Positions 1-10,251 of a stretch of DNA of 64,000 nucleotides are shown here, one piece after another. Positions within the stretch are counted from its first letter, which is position 1. The number at the start of each line of letters is the position of its first letter. The notes under the pieces were generated by a model, which was given only the letters and a program-made list of their open reading frames with translations, ran no database searches and was not told where the DNA came from. The position numbers were made by a program, and so were the translations under genes. Location: contig OY741271.1 in assembly GCA_963514095.1 (NCBI GenBank), positions 2,371,520-2,435,519 on the forward strand. Reading direction: 5' to 3'. The DNA comes from Eutrigla gurnardus (taxonomy: Eukaryota; Chordata; Actinopteri; Perciformes; Triglidae).

Positions 1-95
1 GTGGAGCTTCCATATTGCCTCTTTCCCACCACAGAAATCTGAGGTAGTCTTGGTCTCTTGGTGCAACATGAAATTGATGGAACATCCGCTCCGCA

Positions 96-629
96 TCACA
101 CATGATGGCTACTTGTCCTTTGCGGAAGCGACACAAGACCCCTACAAAAGGTATTTGTAAGGTCTGGTCCGGTGAGTAGATGCTCATTCAGTGATGTATT
201 CTGAAATTTAGCTGAGCAATCAAATACGACGCAAATCTTTCCTGGCTTTTGGGGGTGGTAAACCCCATGGTGAGGGATATACCACATGGTCTGATTCATT
301 AACTCTGGCTCTGGAACCTTTTCAGCATCACCTCTTGCTATTATGTCCTCCATAAAGGCCACATAATCCTTGTGATACTGATCATCTTTCTTAAGACGTT
401 TTTCCAGACATCTGAGTCTATGTTCTGCACACACTTTGTTGTTTGGCAGACTTGGCCTCTCTTCTTTGAAAGACAATGGGCTTTCGTAATGCCCATTTGG
501 CTTTTGCTTGATGCCTTCCTTCAGCTTTGCTAAGAACTTTATATCTTCTTGTGATATTAGAACTTCTTCACTGAGCTTCTCAGTAAAATCTGACTCCAAG
601 ACCTTGAGTATATCTACTGGAGTGATCAT
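96..629 (-). pseudogene. BEL/Pao reverse transcriptase, N-terminal fragment
   Basis: About 177 residues, open on the minus strand. The segment matches the linker and fingers start of a Pao-type RT: SLPNNK, then a run of charged residues, then MWYIPHHGVYHPQKPGK and VVFDCSAKF. These correspond to the WYxPHH and VFD(C/S)SA positions conserved before the RT palm. After LTGPDLTN, where the palm should begin, the frame is lost, and the rest lies outside the window. The palm with its catalytic aspartates is not present here. Confidence 0.78.
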
Positions 630-667
630 TTCCTTGACTTGAGTTCTATAAACAAATGGACCTCGGA

Positions 668-1210
668 CTAGAGCTTAGAAGAGGGCTTGGTAGATGGCTG
701 AACTTTCTTTGTGATGATACGGTGGCTCACACCGATTTCATCCTCATGATCATAATCAACTTCAGTGCCGCTGTAGCCGATAATGCTCCATCCCAACACA
801 GACCTTTGTGCATATGGCTGGTTTTCATTGCCAGTGATGACATCTCTGGGAAGTAAGGCTTGGGAACAGTTATAGCCGATTAACAATCCTACTTCACAGT
901 TGAGCTCAGGAGACATTTCATCTGCCAAATGTTCTAAGTGAGGCCATGATTTTGCAGTTGTGCTTGTGGGTATATGGGATCTGTTTGCTGGTATGTAATC
1001 TCTGGTGTAGGTTGTTGGGAGTTTGATTTTAGTGTCAGAGCTGATGTCTCTTACCTGTAGTCCCTGCACCCTTTGGCTATTCACTACTTTTGTTTTTGAT
1101 GTTATCGTGGACACTTTAAGTTTTACTGGCTCTTTCTTGGCACCCAATGTTTCAGCTGCATCCTTCAGGATGAAGGTTGTGTCACTCTGACTATCAAGTA
1201 AAGCATACAC
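668..1210 (-). pseudogene. BEL/Pao protease-region fragment
   Basis: The 180-residue open segment begins with YALLDSQSDTTFI, which resembles the retropepsin-like site of BEL/Pao polyproteins (LLDSGSD-type, here with Gln in place of Gly). Further on, GLLIGYNCSQALLPRDV and YAQRSVLGWSIIG match the stretch that follows the protease in this superfamily. The upstream join to gag passes through about 200 nt without an open frame. Confidence 0.72.
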
Positions 1211-1412
1211 TAGAACTTCCTTGTCTGGTTCCGTTGTCGTAGAGACATAGACTGGAACAATAGATGAAGTATGAGTGCTGCTCTTCTCTTGAACAACTCG
1301 GTTAGAGGTAACTTGCTGTATTTCAATAGATTCAGACTGTTGGTTCTTGTCTCCTCTATTTTCATATGACCTTTCCTGTTTTATTCTTACTCCTTGTTCT
1401 TGGTCTTTCTTC

Positions 1413-1940
1413 TCACAAACTTGATGTAGGCAAGTAGGGTGGTGTTTTCCACATAAGTCTCACACTCCTGGATGTACAAGCTCTGGAGTTATGGCCGATC
1501 CTAAGGCAGCCAAAACATAATTTCTCCAGTTGTACAAACTTAACTCTTTCTTCAACTGGTTTTTCCATAATCTTGCGACACCTATGGAGAGTATGACCTT
1601 TCTTCTTGCAAAACATGCATGTGATGCTTGTCTTCTCACTTGTATTAGTAGTGAAAGTCTTAGCACTAAAGTTTTGATTTTGTTGATACTTAAACTGTTC
1701 TCGTTCTGTTGGCTTTGATCTTTCTTGATCAGATGGCTTCACTGCATATAATGATGTGATGGGGTTGCATGCAATTCGAACCTCCAAGTTGAGAAATCTC
1801 ACAAAGTGTCTGAAGTCAGGGAACATTTTGTGTTCATCTTTTGTGCTCAACCAATCCGGGAGCTTGACAGTAATCTTTTGGTTTTCCACACAGTCGTTGA
1901 GCATTTGTAGACCTTGAACATATGGCATAGCTGATTCCAC
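1413..1940 (-). pseudogene. BEL/Pao gag C-terminal part with zinc knuckles
   Basis: The 175-residue segment contains CMFCKKKGHTLHRC (a CX2CX4HX4C knuckle) and then CFGCLRIGHNSRAC, a second knuckle of the same spacing. Paired knuckles of this form are typical of BEL/Pao gag nucleocapsid regions, which bind element RNA in the virus-like particle. Upstream residues (LPDWLSTKDEHKMFPDF) match the gag body. Confidence 0.75.
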
Positions 1941-1945
1941 ACTGC

Positions 1946-2530
1946 TCAGGAAATCAACAAACTCACGCAGATTTTCGCTGTCCTTGGGGCCAATTTTATG
2001 CCATGTATGTTGTCACGGTATGCCTTGGCAACTATGAATGGATTACCAAATCTGATTACCAAATCTGTCTTCAAGTATGTTGAAGACAGATTTGTTCCTT
2101 GTTGGAACAGAAACAGCTTATCGTGCTGCACGATAAGCTGTTTCTGTTCCAACAAGGAAATGCCCTTCAATAGCTCTCTTGGCTGAGCCACCAACATACT
2201 TCCGTAGAAAGAAGAGCTTTTCTTGAGTTGGCAGGTTCTTACGATCAATCAGAGTACAGAAGGAAAGCTTCCAATCATTGTACTTGAGAGGATCTCCTTT
2301 GAAAACTTCAGGTTCTGGGATTGGAACTCGATTGCTTCAGCAAGAGTTCTCACAAGGTCATTGGAAGCTTCATGAGGGGTTAAAAAAGCTTGAGTGGCTG
2401 GGGCTTGTTGAGCAGGAAGAGCTTGAGAGACTGGTGACTTATGGGAGGGAAAAAATGGATCCACTAAAGGGTTAAGGTGGTGGATGGAGAGAGTCTGAAT
2501 AAACCTGCAGTCTTGCTTGAGCTGCAACAT
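1946..2530 (-). pseudogene. BEL/Pao gag body fragments, rearranged
   Basis: Two adjoining open segments (1946-2248 and 2249-2530) carry gag-like sequence. The first holds the strongest anomaly of the element: a 13-bp direct duplication (2041-2066) followed by two contiguous perfect palindromes (2060-2159). The predicted peptide over the palindromes is therefore not ancestral gag sequence. The second segment is Pro/Gln-rich and less characteristic. Confidence 0.55.
2041..2159. repeat. Direct duplication plus two back-to-back perfect palindromes
   Basis: A 13-nt word is repeated in tandem at 2041-2053 and 2054-2066. Next come palindrome 1, with 15-bp arms at 2060-2074 and 2080-2094 (5-nt loop), and palindrome 2, with 32-bp arms at 2095-2126 and 2128-2159 around a single T at 2127. 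The second directly abuts the first. All arms are perfect complements. The structure lies in a decayed gag region and is not a known element end. Confidence 0.95.
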
Positions 2531-2605
2531 GCCCTTTAAGTTCTTCTAGCCGTTCCACTTCTCTTCTTTTCCCTTCCAGTTTCATTTTTCTATCAGCACT
2601 TTCTG

Positions 2606-3138
2606 CTATGAACTGAGCTCTTTTTTTTTAGCACTCTCTGCTTCAATTTCCCTTTCTTTAGCTTCTCTTTCAGCCTTCAAGATTTGATCTTCTACCTCAA
2701 GTCTTTCAATTTCTTCCTTCTGCTGATGTTGTGCATTTGTTATCTTTATCACCTCTTGCGTAGCCACAACTTCAGCTGCTGCTTGTTTTGCATTCAGGGA
2801 CAGGATGGAAAAGTGTCTGGATACTTTGGAAAAAGCCTTTGACTTAGCAATTTGAGCTGAGGAGACACTAGACACTGTGCTGTCAAACACTGACTTAGCA
2901 TCAGGCCAAGATATGTTTTCACCACTGCAGAAATGTTGAGCATTTATATTTGCAATCCTAGTAATTGCCTGGCATGTGTCATTCATTCTCCGAATGTCAG
3001 GTTCAGGACTTGAAACAGCTCTTATTTCGAGGTAAGTATTATCAATGTCAACTTGAATGCTATTGATTGCATTCACAATCTCATCAATCAGATCATCAGC
3101 ATCATTATTCTTAATGGACCGTTTTAAGCCATTGATGT
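2606..3138 (-). pseudogene. BEL/Pao gag N-terminal coiled-coil region
   Basis: The open frame runs from about 3138 to 2606 on the minus strand. Residues near the end (EEIERLEVEDQILKAEREAK and following) form a strongly charged, heptad-like coiled coil, which is common in the N-terminal gag of BEL/Pao elements. The frame extends upstream of the first ATG at 3076 until the sequence changes at 3138/3139, so the true start has been lost. Confidence 0.6.
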
Positions 3139-3260
3139 GTAGGGCTGTAGCGATACACTAATCTCACGATACGATATACGATATTCAGCTCACGATACGA
3201 TATAAATCACGATATTCAGTCAACGATATGATTCGATACGATTCGATATAATTCGATACA
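3139..3260. mobile_element. hAT-like terminal sequence (GATACGATAT-rich)
   Basis: The stretch begins TAGGGCTGTAGCGATAC and continues as repeated CACGATACGATATA-type words. This resembles the ends of fish hAT elements that begin TAGGGCTG and carry subterminal CGATA repeats. The remnant at 41978-42771 ends with a related TAGGGCTG motif. It interrupts the gag frame to its left. I could not find the partner terminus or a target duplication. Confidence 0.5.
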
Positions 3261-3857
3261 CTTACATCATTTTCTGAAAGATTTAAAAGGTACAGTGTGA
3301 TTTTGGTGACATCTTGTGAGTGTTCCATTTACTTGGATTGAATTAATATCAACTGAAAGAATCAATTACACAATATATGGCTCTGACTGGACAGAGAGTC
3401 TCCAGCTTGCAAATGCTGGACAAAATAAATCAAATATGTGGTGAGAAAATAAGTTACATTTATTGAAGTGCAAATTGTAACTTACAAAGCACACACACAC
3501 ACACAGTGGCGCCGCCAGCCGGAATCCTGTACGCACTGTGCGTACTTTTTTTGAAGGTGGGCTAGATATTTAAATTTCAGCGGGTGACACCAAACAACGT
3601 CTGCCCAAGCAAGTCAGAGCTTTTCTTTCGCTCACACAGTGACCTGGACAGACGCAGCCGCATTTGAGAGGACGGTCGCGCGTGTGTGCGTAATTGCGCA
3701 TAGCGTGTGCTGGCCCCTCTCCACTACACAATACAGCTCGGCTCTAGTCTCGTCACCTCTCTGCTGCTGAGCACTGTGGGCCGAGCCGATGCATGTCTCT
3801 CTCTCCCCGGGCCGGAGAGTTATCATACCGTACTGTGCGTGTGTGTCCAAGCGTGTG
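3261..3857. other. Unassigned sequence before the BEL/Pao insertion
   Basis: No convincing coding region. It holds AT-rich sequence, a short CA run near 3490-3505, and a CG-richer stretch with GTACGCACTGTGCGTAC, a perfect 17-bp palindrome at about 3528-3544. It ends in a GT-rich stretch that served as target for the LTR element. Open frames here are short and resemble nothing I know. Confidence 0.5.
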
Positions 3858-4809
3858 TGTGAAGGCAATTTAAAGAAATTACACTTGTTTATTTAATGGT
3901 TCGAATTTATTTGGAGCTATGTGTGTCTTCCCCACCAGGGGGTGATGTCAGGGTCAGGCCAGACTCCTAAATGCAGGTAGGGTAGGCTGGAGAAATAGGG
4001 CTGAAGTAATAAGTAGGCTCAGAAACAGGTGCGTCATTCCTTTGTCACACAGACAGTGTTTGGTGGTGTCACCGCATGGAGACCTCAGAGACGCCAGTGG
4101 TGAGAAACTTTAATTTAATCACATTGACAAATAAAATAACTTTAAGTTAGTAAGTGAAAGATTAAAATGGGTGGTGTTTATTTATTATTTAAATGCACAC
4201 GGCTTAAATGTTTGTGTTTAATATTAATATGCTGACACCGGTGATTTGAGGTCTGACGCACCTTAGCTTATCTTTTATTTCCTTTCATTGATTAAACTCA
4301 CATAGACCATTTTATTTAGAAGATGATGATTTAATTTGAATAAGAGACCATGAACATAAATGTAGAGTCTGGAACATATTTTCAGTCATTAGAGGAGTTA
4401 AAGGTGGTTAAGACGCATTCATTTGAGGTAAAGCATGATTTAAAACGAGTTGGTTTAATAATTTAATACAGTTTAAACCTGTTGACTGATTTAGATCATT
4501 TAATTATTTGTGAACAAGTTTGGTTAGTTAATTCTTTAAACTAAGTTAATTCGATAATTTATTCATGTTCAGGTATTAATAAAGCGATTGATTTTGTACT
4601 TATTTAATGACTGCCTGTTTCTTTGTTTATTTTCCTTGAGGTTATCAACCTGCCGCTGCTACTACTGCTACTGTTGCTGAGTCCCAATCGGGACAAATAA
4701 AACCAGTAAAAAGCAAGCTGAGTTGTCCAAGCGTTCTCTGTTGGCCTCCATGCCCTAAGCGAGTTGGGGCAGGCACTGATGCCAGGCAAATGGGGAGATT
4801 AACTCGACA
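3858..4809 (+). repeat. 5' LTR of BEL/Pao element
   Basis: A 952-bp LTR with TG...CA ends. It differs from the 3' LTR at five positions (near 4003, 4200, 4414, 4632 and 4791). AATAAA hexamers near 4578 and 4695 are candidate polyadenylation signals. A clear TATA box cannot be singled out, because the LTR is AT-rich throughout. The LTR acts as promoter and terminator for the element. Confidence 0.93.
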
Positions 4810-4903
4810 GTTGATAACCATCGCCGCAGCCTGGACCTGAGGATAAACGGCTTCAAACATCCAGAGATTAAGTTGCAGACGCTAAGGTGGACACCTGTCA
4901 AAC
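4810..4903 (+). other. BEL/Pao leader (primer-binding and untranslated region)
   Basis: 94 nt between the LTR end and the gag ATG at 4904. The primer-binding site should start here, but GTTGATAACCATCGCCGC does not begin with the usual TGG and I cannot assign a tRNA. No other feature is visible. Confidence 0.5.
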
Positions 4904-7825
4904 ATGGCTGAAGACCTCCTGGGGAAGACGGTCAAACGTCTCAAGATTGAGAGGACCACGGCAAAAGCCGGTTTCACGAGACATGCCAACTTTCTCAGCA
5001 GAGAGGCAGAAAGTATGGTCGAAGCAGACCTAAAAGAGGAGTTCAACAAACTGTCCATTCATTTAAAGGAAGTGTATGAAGCCAATGATGACTATAGAGC
5101 AGGATTATTGGCTGAAACAACAAAGGAAGAAGAAGAGGAGGAGCCCCTTCTCGGAGAGCAGCAAGAGGCTGATTTAGAAAAGACAGCAAGCGACGTGGAG
5201 TCAAGATTTAAAAAAGTAAGAGACATTGTGCAATCCAACTTGTGGTTAAGATATGGTCAAGAGGAGGTTACGGCTGCAGTACTCGAGGCAGAGAAAAATG
5301 GTGAAGTAGCCGGTGACTTTCCCGTTCAAAGCACCCACCTTGAGGGTTTTGAAGTCCACCTAAATCTCATGGAGAAGAGGATAAAAGATGCCTGCAGTAT
5401 CTTGTCAGCATGGGAGAGATGGATCCCTGGAGAGTAAAAAAGGGACCTAGATGGCAGAATCAAGATCCTTAAAGCGACCAGGAACAGGCTTGAGCTCAGG
5501 AAGGTTGAATACGCCACGACACGCAGGATTGCAGAGGAGTCACAGGCTTCTGGTGGAAGACAGAGTGTACCACTACCAGCTACGCCAATTGTCAGAATCA
5601 AGCCCACAGCTCTGCCAACCTTCAATGGAAACAGAAGAGAATATTACAGATGGAAGAAGGACTGGGAGAGTCTCCAGAAACAAGGTGAGCCATCTGGGTC
5701 AGCCGAAGTAAAGAAAATCCAACTCATGACTAGTATTGATGAGAAAATATCAATTAACCTCAGATTGTCAACATACTCAACTGCAGAAGAAGTATTCAGA
5801 GTTTTGGACAACAGATATGGGAACACGTCAACAATAACAATAGAGATTCTGGAGGAATTAGAAAAGCTACCACCTGTGAGAGGCAACCAGCCAAGAAGAG
5901 TCATCGAACTGATTCAGACCATTGAAAAAGCTCTGGCAGACCTGACAGAACTGGGAAATTCTGGAGCGATGAAGAATCTGCTTGTGGTTAAAGCAATTGA
6001 GAGCAAATTGCCTGATTCGATCAAGAAGGACTGGTTGATATTCATGTTGGAACCAAGCAATGATGTCACTCCTGAAAACCACTTCGATGCGCTCCTGAAG
6101 TTTCTAAAAAAGCAGGAGGGGATGCTTGAGAGACTTGAGCAGCTAAAAGGTGGTGAGAAAATTGAAATGTCTGACTATCAAACAGGAAAGAGACATGAAA
6201 AGAAATATGCCACCACAAGAGCTGCGAAGAAAGAGATGGAGAACTGCTGTGTTGTTTGTGGTGATGAAAGGCATCATAACAAAATCTTCTTCTGCAAGAA
6301 ATTCAGAACGCTAGACCTGCATGACAAGACCGCTGTGTTAAAAAGGATCAAAGCTTGCAGAAGATGTCTTGGATGTCATGAGGAAGATGATTACTGCAGA
6401 GACACTTACCTTTGTAGAAACAGAGACTGCAACAGAGATGGTTCTCCTAATCACCATTACTTCCTCTGCCCCGTGGTAAACGCTAGGAGAAATAAGCAGG
6501 GGAACAGATCGACTAAGCAGGGAAGCAGTCCTGTGAAGACCAGTTTGACCAGTGAACAGGAAGAGTTTCTGTCCAAACTTTCCCCTGAGATGGCAGAAAA
6601 GTGCAAGAGAGCCTTCACTAATAATAATGCATCGGCCAGCACCAGCAAAACTGAATCCGCGCTGTTAGAGAGGAATGGACTCTGTGAATTGCCTGTGATT
6701 ATGATGCTGATGGAGGTGACTGCGAACGCCGGCCAAAAGATTGGAACCCTAATAGACCTTGCATCAGACACAAATTATATTACCCATAAAGCAGCTGACC
6801 GGCTACGGTTGCAGAGTGAAAAAGTGACCTTGGTAGTGCACGGCGTGGGCCGGATGGTCATGAAGGTGAACACAAGAAGGTATATCCTCAGGGTCAGAGT
6901 AAGGACCCCCAATGGAGGTGAGAAAGCTCATGAACTTGTCTGCTATGGCTTGGAAGAGATTGCCAATGTGCATAAAGGTGTTGAGGCTGAGCAGCTACAG
7001 AAGTTCTTCCCAGAGGTAAAGCTGGAAGAAATGAGGAGACCAACCAACATTGAACTTCTGATCAGCCATAGAGAAGGAAGACTCGCTCCACAAAGGGCCA
7101 AAGTTGTCGGAGATCTCGTCCTATGGGAGAGTCCACTGGGAAAGACGGTTGGTGGAGCCCATCCTGATCTATTCGAGAACATAGAACTGGCTGCTTATAC
7201 ATCGAAGACCCACTTTGCACGCTCTATGAGGACTGCTGCCGTGAAATATGAGGAACTCACAAAAGTCCCGGCACCAGAGAAAACACTGCAAAAATGCCAG
7301 CACCTGACCGATGCCACTAAATTCACAGCCAATTCGACCCGTGACTTCCTTGATTGGTGGAGGTGGGAGAGCATTGGAGCAGCATGCGAGCCCAGGTGTG
7401 GAGGATGCCGGTGTGGAAAATGTCAACCTGGAGGAAAGGAGATGACTTTAGCAGAGGAGAGGGAACTGGAAATCATCAAACAAGGTCTGACCTACATCAC
7501 TGAGGATGCTCACGCAGCGTCTCCACATTGGGATGCAAAATACCCCTGGACAGAAGATCCTGCCTCCCTTCCTAATAACAAGGCCGCAGTAATGGCCACA
7601 TTCCTAAGGACAGAGCGGAGACTGCAGAAAGATCCAGAGTGGCAGGTTGCATATGCTTCCCAGATTCACGACATGATTGAAAGAGGTGCTGCTGTTGAAC
7701 TCACTACTGATATGAAGAGAATCTGGAAAGGATCTGTGTGGTATGTGAGCCATTTAATTGCCCCAAACCCTCATTCTGTGACAACTCCTGTGCGGCTAGT
7801 GTGGAACAGCAGCCAGAGGTTTTGA
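4904..7825 (+). pseudogene. BEL/Pao gag and protease, up to the start of RT
   Basis: A single frame starts MAEDLLGKTV at 4904, 94 nt after the LTR. It is open to 7825 apart from a TAA at 5435-5437. After that stop the frame continues without break through RIKILKATRN and into the gag body. A Cys/His-rich nucleocapsid region occupies about 6245-6475 (CCVVCGDERHHNKIFFC then CRRCLGCHEEDDYC). The protease-like region at about 6735-6800 reads GTLIDLASDTNYI. The segment ends in the RT fingers (VWYVSHLIAPNP, then RLVWNSSQRF) at a TGA (7823-7825), which could derive from CGA by CpG decay. Gag packages element RNA; protease would process the polyprotein. Confidence 0.85.
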
Positions 7826-8800
7826 GGACTAAGCATGAATGATCTGCTTCTGAAGGGACCAGATGTTCTCAACCCAATCAGAGCTGTTCTACTGAAATTC
7901 AGAAATGGTGTGTATGCAGCCCTTGGTGACATCAAAAAGATGTATAATTCGGTTTGGCTAGAGGAGCGTGAAATGCACCTGCACAGATTCTTGTGGAGAG
8001 ACAGTGACAATGAAGAAATGAGGGAGTATGTCATTACCAGAGTCAATATGGGAGACAGACCAGCTGGGTGCATAGCTCAGCTAGCAATGCGAGAGACTGC
8101 AAGATTACCCCACTTTGCTCACTTGCAGGAGGAACGCAGGGTTGTTGAAGAGGACAGTTATGTAGACGACATCCTGACCTCTCACAACAGCCTAGAAGGG
8201 CTGGACAAAATCACACAAGGAGTGAAGGAAATCCTGGCAGCCGGAGGCTTCTTCCTCAAACCGTGGATTCTGTCAGGGCAAAGTGGGAGGCAAAAGATTG
8301 CGGTAAGAGCCCTGAAAGGAAAAGAGCCTGAAGGTAAAACAATAATTCTTCCAAACCAGATGAGGGACGACGACAACAAATCCCTAGGTGTCGGATATCT
8401 GGCGGAAGAAGACGTGCTTTACGTGCTAACTTCAGTCAACTTCTCCAAAAGGAGGAAAAAAATGAGACTTGGTAAGAACCTCCTCAAAGAGGAAGTGGGG
8501 CCAGAAACACCTAACCCACTTACCAGACGAGTGCTCCTCAGTCAAGTAGCTGGACTTTATGATCCAATGGGATTTGCAGCACCCGTCAAGCAAAGGGGGG
8601 CCATTCTAGTGAGAAAAGCCTTCCAAGAAGGAGGGGTTGGAAAACGGACCCGAGAAACATGGGATAGTCCACTATCAGACAACCTCAGAGAAGAGGCTAT
8701 CCAACTCTTTGAGGACTATGTCGAGCTTAGGCAAATCAAGTTCTGTAGGAGTCTCACACCAGCCGGCTGGATAGGGAAGACCATGGGGCATCACTTTCTC
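7826..8800 (+). pseudogene. BEL/Pao reverse transcriptase
   Basis: The same frame as gag resumes after the TGA at 7823. It reads NDLLLKGPDVLNP, then ALGDIKKMYNSV (first palm Asp), then YVDDILTS at 8159-8182. The YVDD box, with both catalytic aspartates, is intact. The C-terminal connection (RRVLLSQVAGLYDPMGFAAP) is the highly conserved BEL/Pao signature after RT. Near 8785-8791, in a GGGG run before the RNase H start, the frame shifts by one nucleotide; the old frame ends at 8812. The product would copy element RNA into DNA in the cytoplasm. Confidence 0.88.
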
Positions 8801-9240
8801 CGACGGCAGTGACAAAAGCTATGGTGCTGTCATGTACCTAAGGTGGGAAACAACACAAGGGGCCGATGTGAGATTTGTGGAAGCAAAAGCCAAGTTAACA
8901 CCTCTTGATCAGAAAGGAGAAGCCGTCAAAGCTGAAATGTGTGGAGCTGTCTTTGCAAGCAGATTAAGGAAATACTTTGAGAGGCATGGAAACATTGAAA
9001 TGGGAAGGTGGATACATCTTTTGGACAGTCAAACAGTCCTGGGTGCCATCCAAAGAGACAGCTACGGGTACCAAACATTCTTTGCGAACCGTGTGGGTGA
9101 AATCCAGAGGACCGGACCAGTGGAAGACTGGTTATGGATCCCTGGAGGAAACAATGTGGCAGATATCATAACACGAGGAGGCAAACTTGAGGACTTGAAG
9201 GAGGACGCTGTCTGGCAAAAGGGACCAGAATTCCTAAAAT
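8790..9240 (+). pseudogene. BEL/Pao RNase H domain
   Basis: This begins in the shifted frame with FSDGSDKSYGA, the first RNase H catalytic Asp (line 8781-8830). It continues through EAKAKLTPL and AEMCGAVFASRL (catalytic Glu region) and HLLDSQTVLGAI (third acidic residue). It ends with ADIITRGG near 9165, the conserved NxADxxTRG end of the domain. An ATG at 8832 opens this frame but lies inside the domain, so it is not a genuine start. Confidence 0.82.
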
Positions 9241-10251
9241 GGCCTGTGGAGGACTGGCCTGTGAAATCAGCTGGGGAAGTTGTTGCCCGAGCCAGGGTAA
9301 GCGTGAACAGACTTCAAAAGAAAGCCTTTACCTCTGTAGTTACCAGGAGCCAAACAAAAGAAACCAAGGTCAAGCCGGAGTCCACAACAAGCCCAACCGC
9401 ACTGGAAGGAAGAGCCCCTGCTGGCAAGGTTGTGAAGGCCCTTGTGAAAGTGGAGAACTTCAGCAGTCTGCCCAAACTAGTTGACACAATTGCCTGGGTC
9501 TGGCGAGCAGCTAAGCAGTGGTTGAAATTGAGACACAGAGGCAGCAGGCAAGTGGGATGTAACAGGGCTGTGTTAGCTGTAAGAGAAAGGACGGACGCAC
9601 TCAGAGACCTCTTCTTATCTGTGCAACAGGATACATCTTTCCCAAACACGGCTCTTAACAGACTGACAGTGTACCGAGATGTCGAGTCTGGACTCCTAGT
9701 CTGTGGGGGAAGGATCCAAGTGTTCAAAGAGGATGAAAAGGCTATTCCAATCTTGCCATATAACTCATGGGTCACCACCTTGGTTGCACGAGAAGCTCAC
9801 AAAGCAAATCACGAAGGAGTTGCAGGAACATTGCTTAAGGAGAGGAAAATGGCTTGGATTGTGAAAGGTCGAAGGCTAGCACGGAAGGTGGTGGACAGCT
9901 GTGTCATCTGCAGGAAAATAAGAGCAAAGCATTGCAAGCAAGTCATGAGTGACCTTCCGCCTGAAAGGTCAAGCCCAGCAAACCCGTTTGAATTCACCAC
10001 AATGGATCTGTTCGGGCCTTATGAGGTGAAAGATGAGGTGAAAAAGAGGGTCAAGCTTAAAATCTGGGGCATTGTGTTCTGCTGCATGGCTTCAAGAGCA
10101 GTACACACTGACATCACAAGCGACCAGTCATCTGAAGGTTTTCTTCTTGCCTACCAGAGGTTTACAGCCCTCAGGGGACACCCAAGGAAGCTATGGTCTG
10201 ACCCTGGCACAAACTTTGTTGGGGCCAAGCCTGCACTTGAAGACCTTCATA

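Larger units (their letters stand above)
1..3138 (-). mobile_element. Degenerate BEL/Pao LTR retrotransposon, 5' part (gag to start of RT)
   Basis: Read on the minus strand, the pieces follow BEL/Pao order from high to low coordinate: a coiled-coil gag start, gag body, a zinc-knuckle region, an aspartic protease-like segment, and the start of a reverse transcriptase that runs off the left edge. Each piece is in a different frame or separated by stops, so the copy is dead. The gag frame is open up to about 3138 and is then abruptly replaced by a hAT-like terminal sequence, so no 5' LTR is seen. The family differs from the element at 3858-13622. Assignment to BEL/Pao rests on domain order and motifs, not on a database match. 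Confidence 0.82.
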
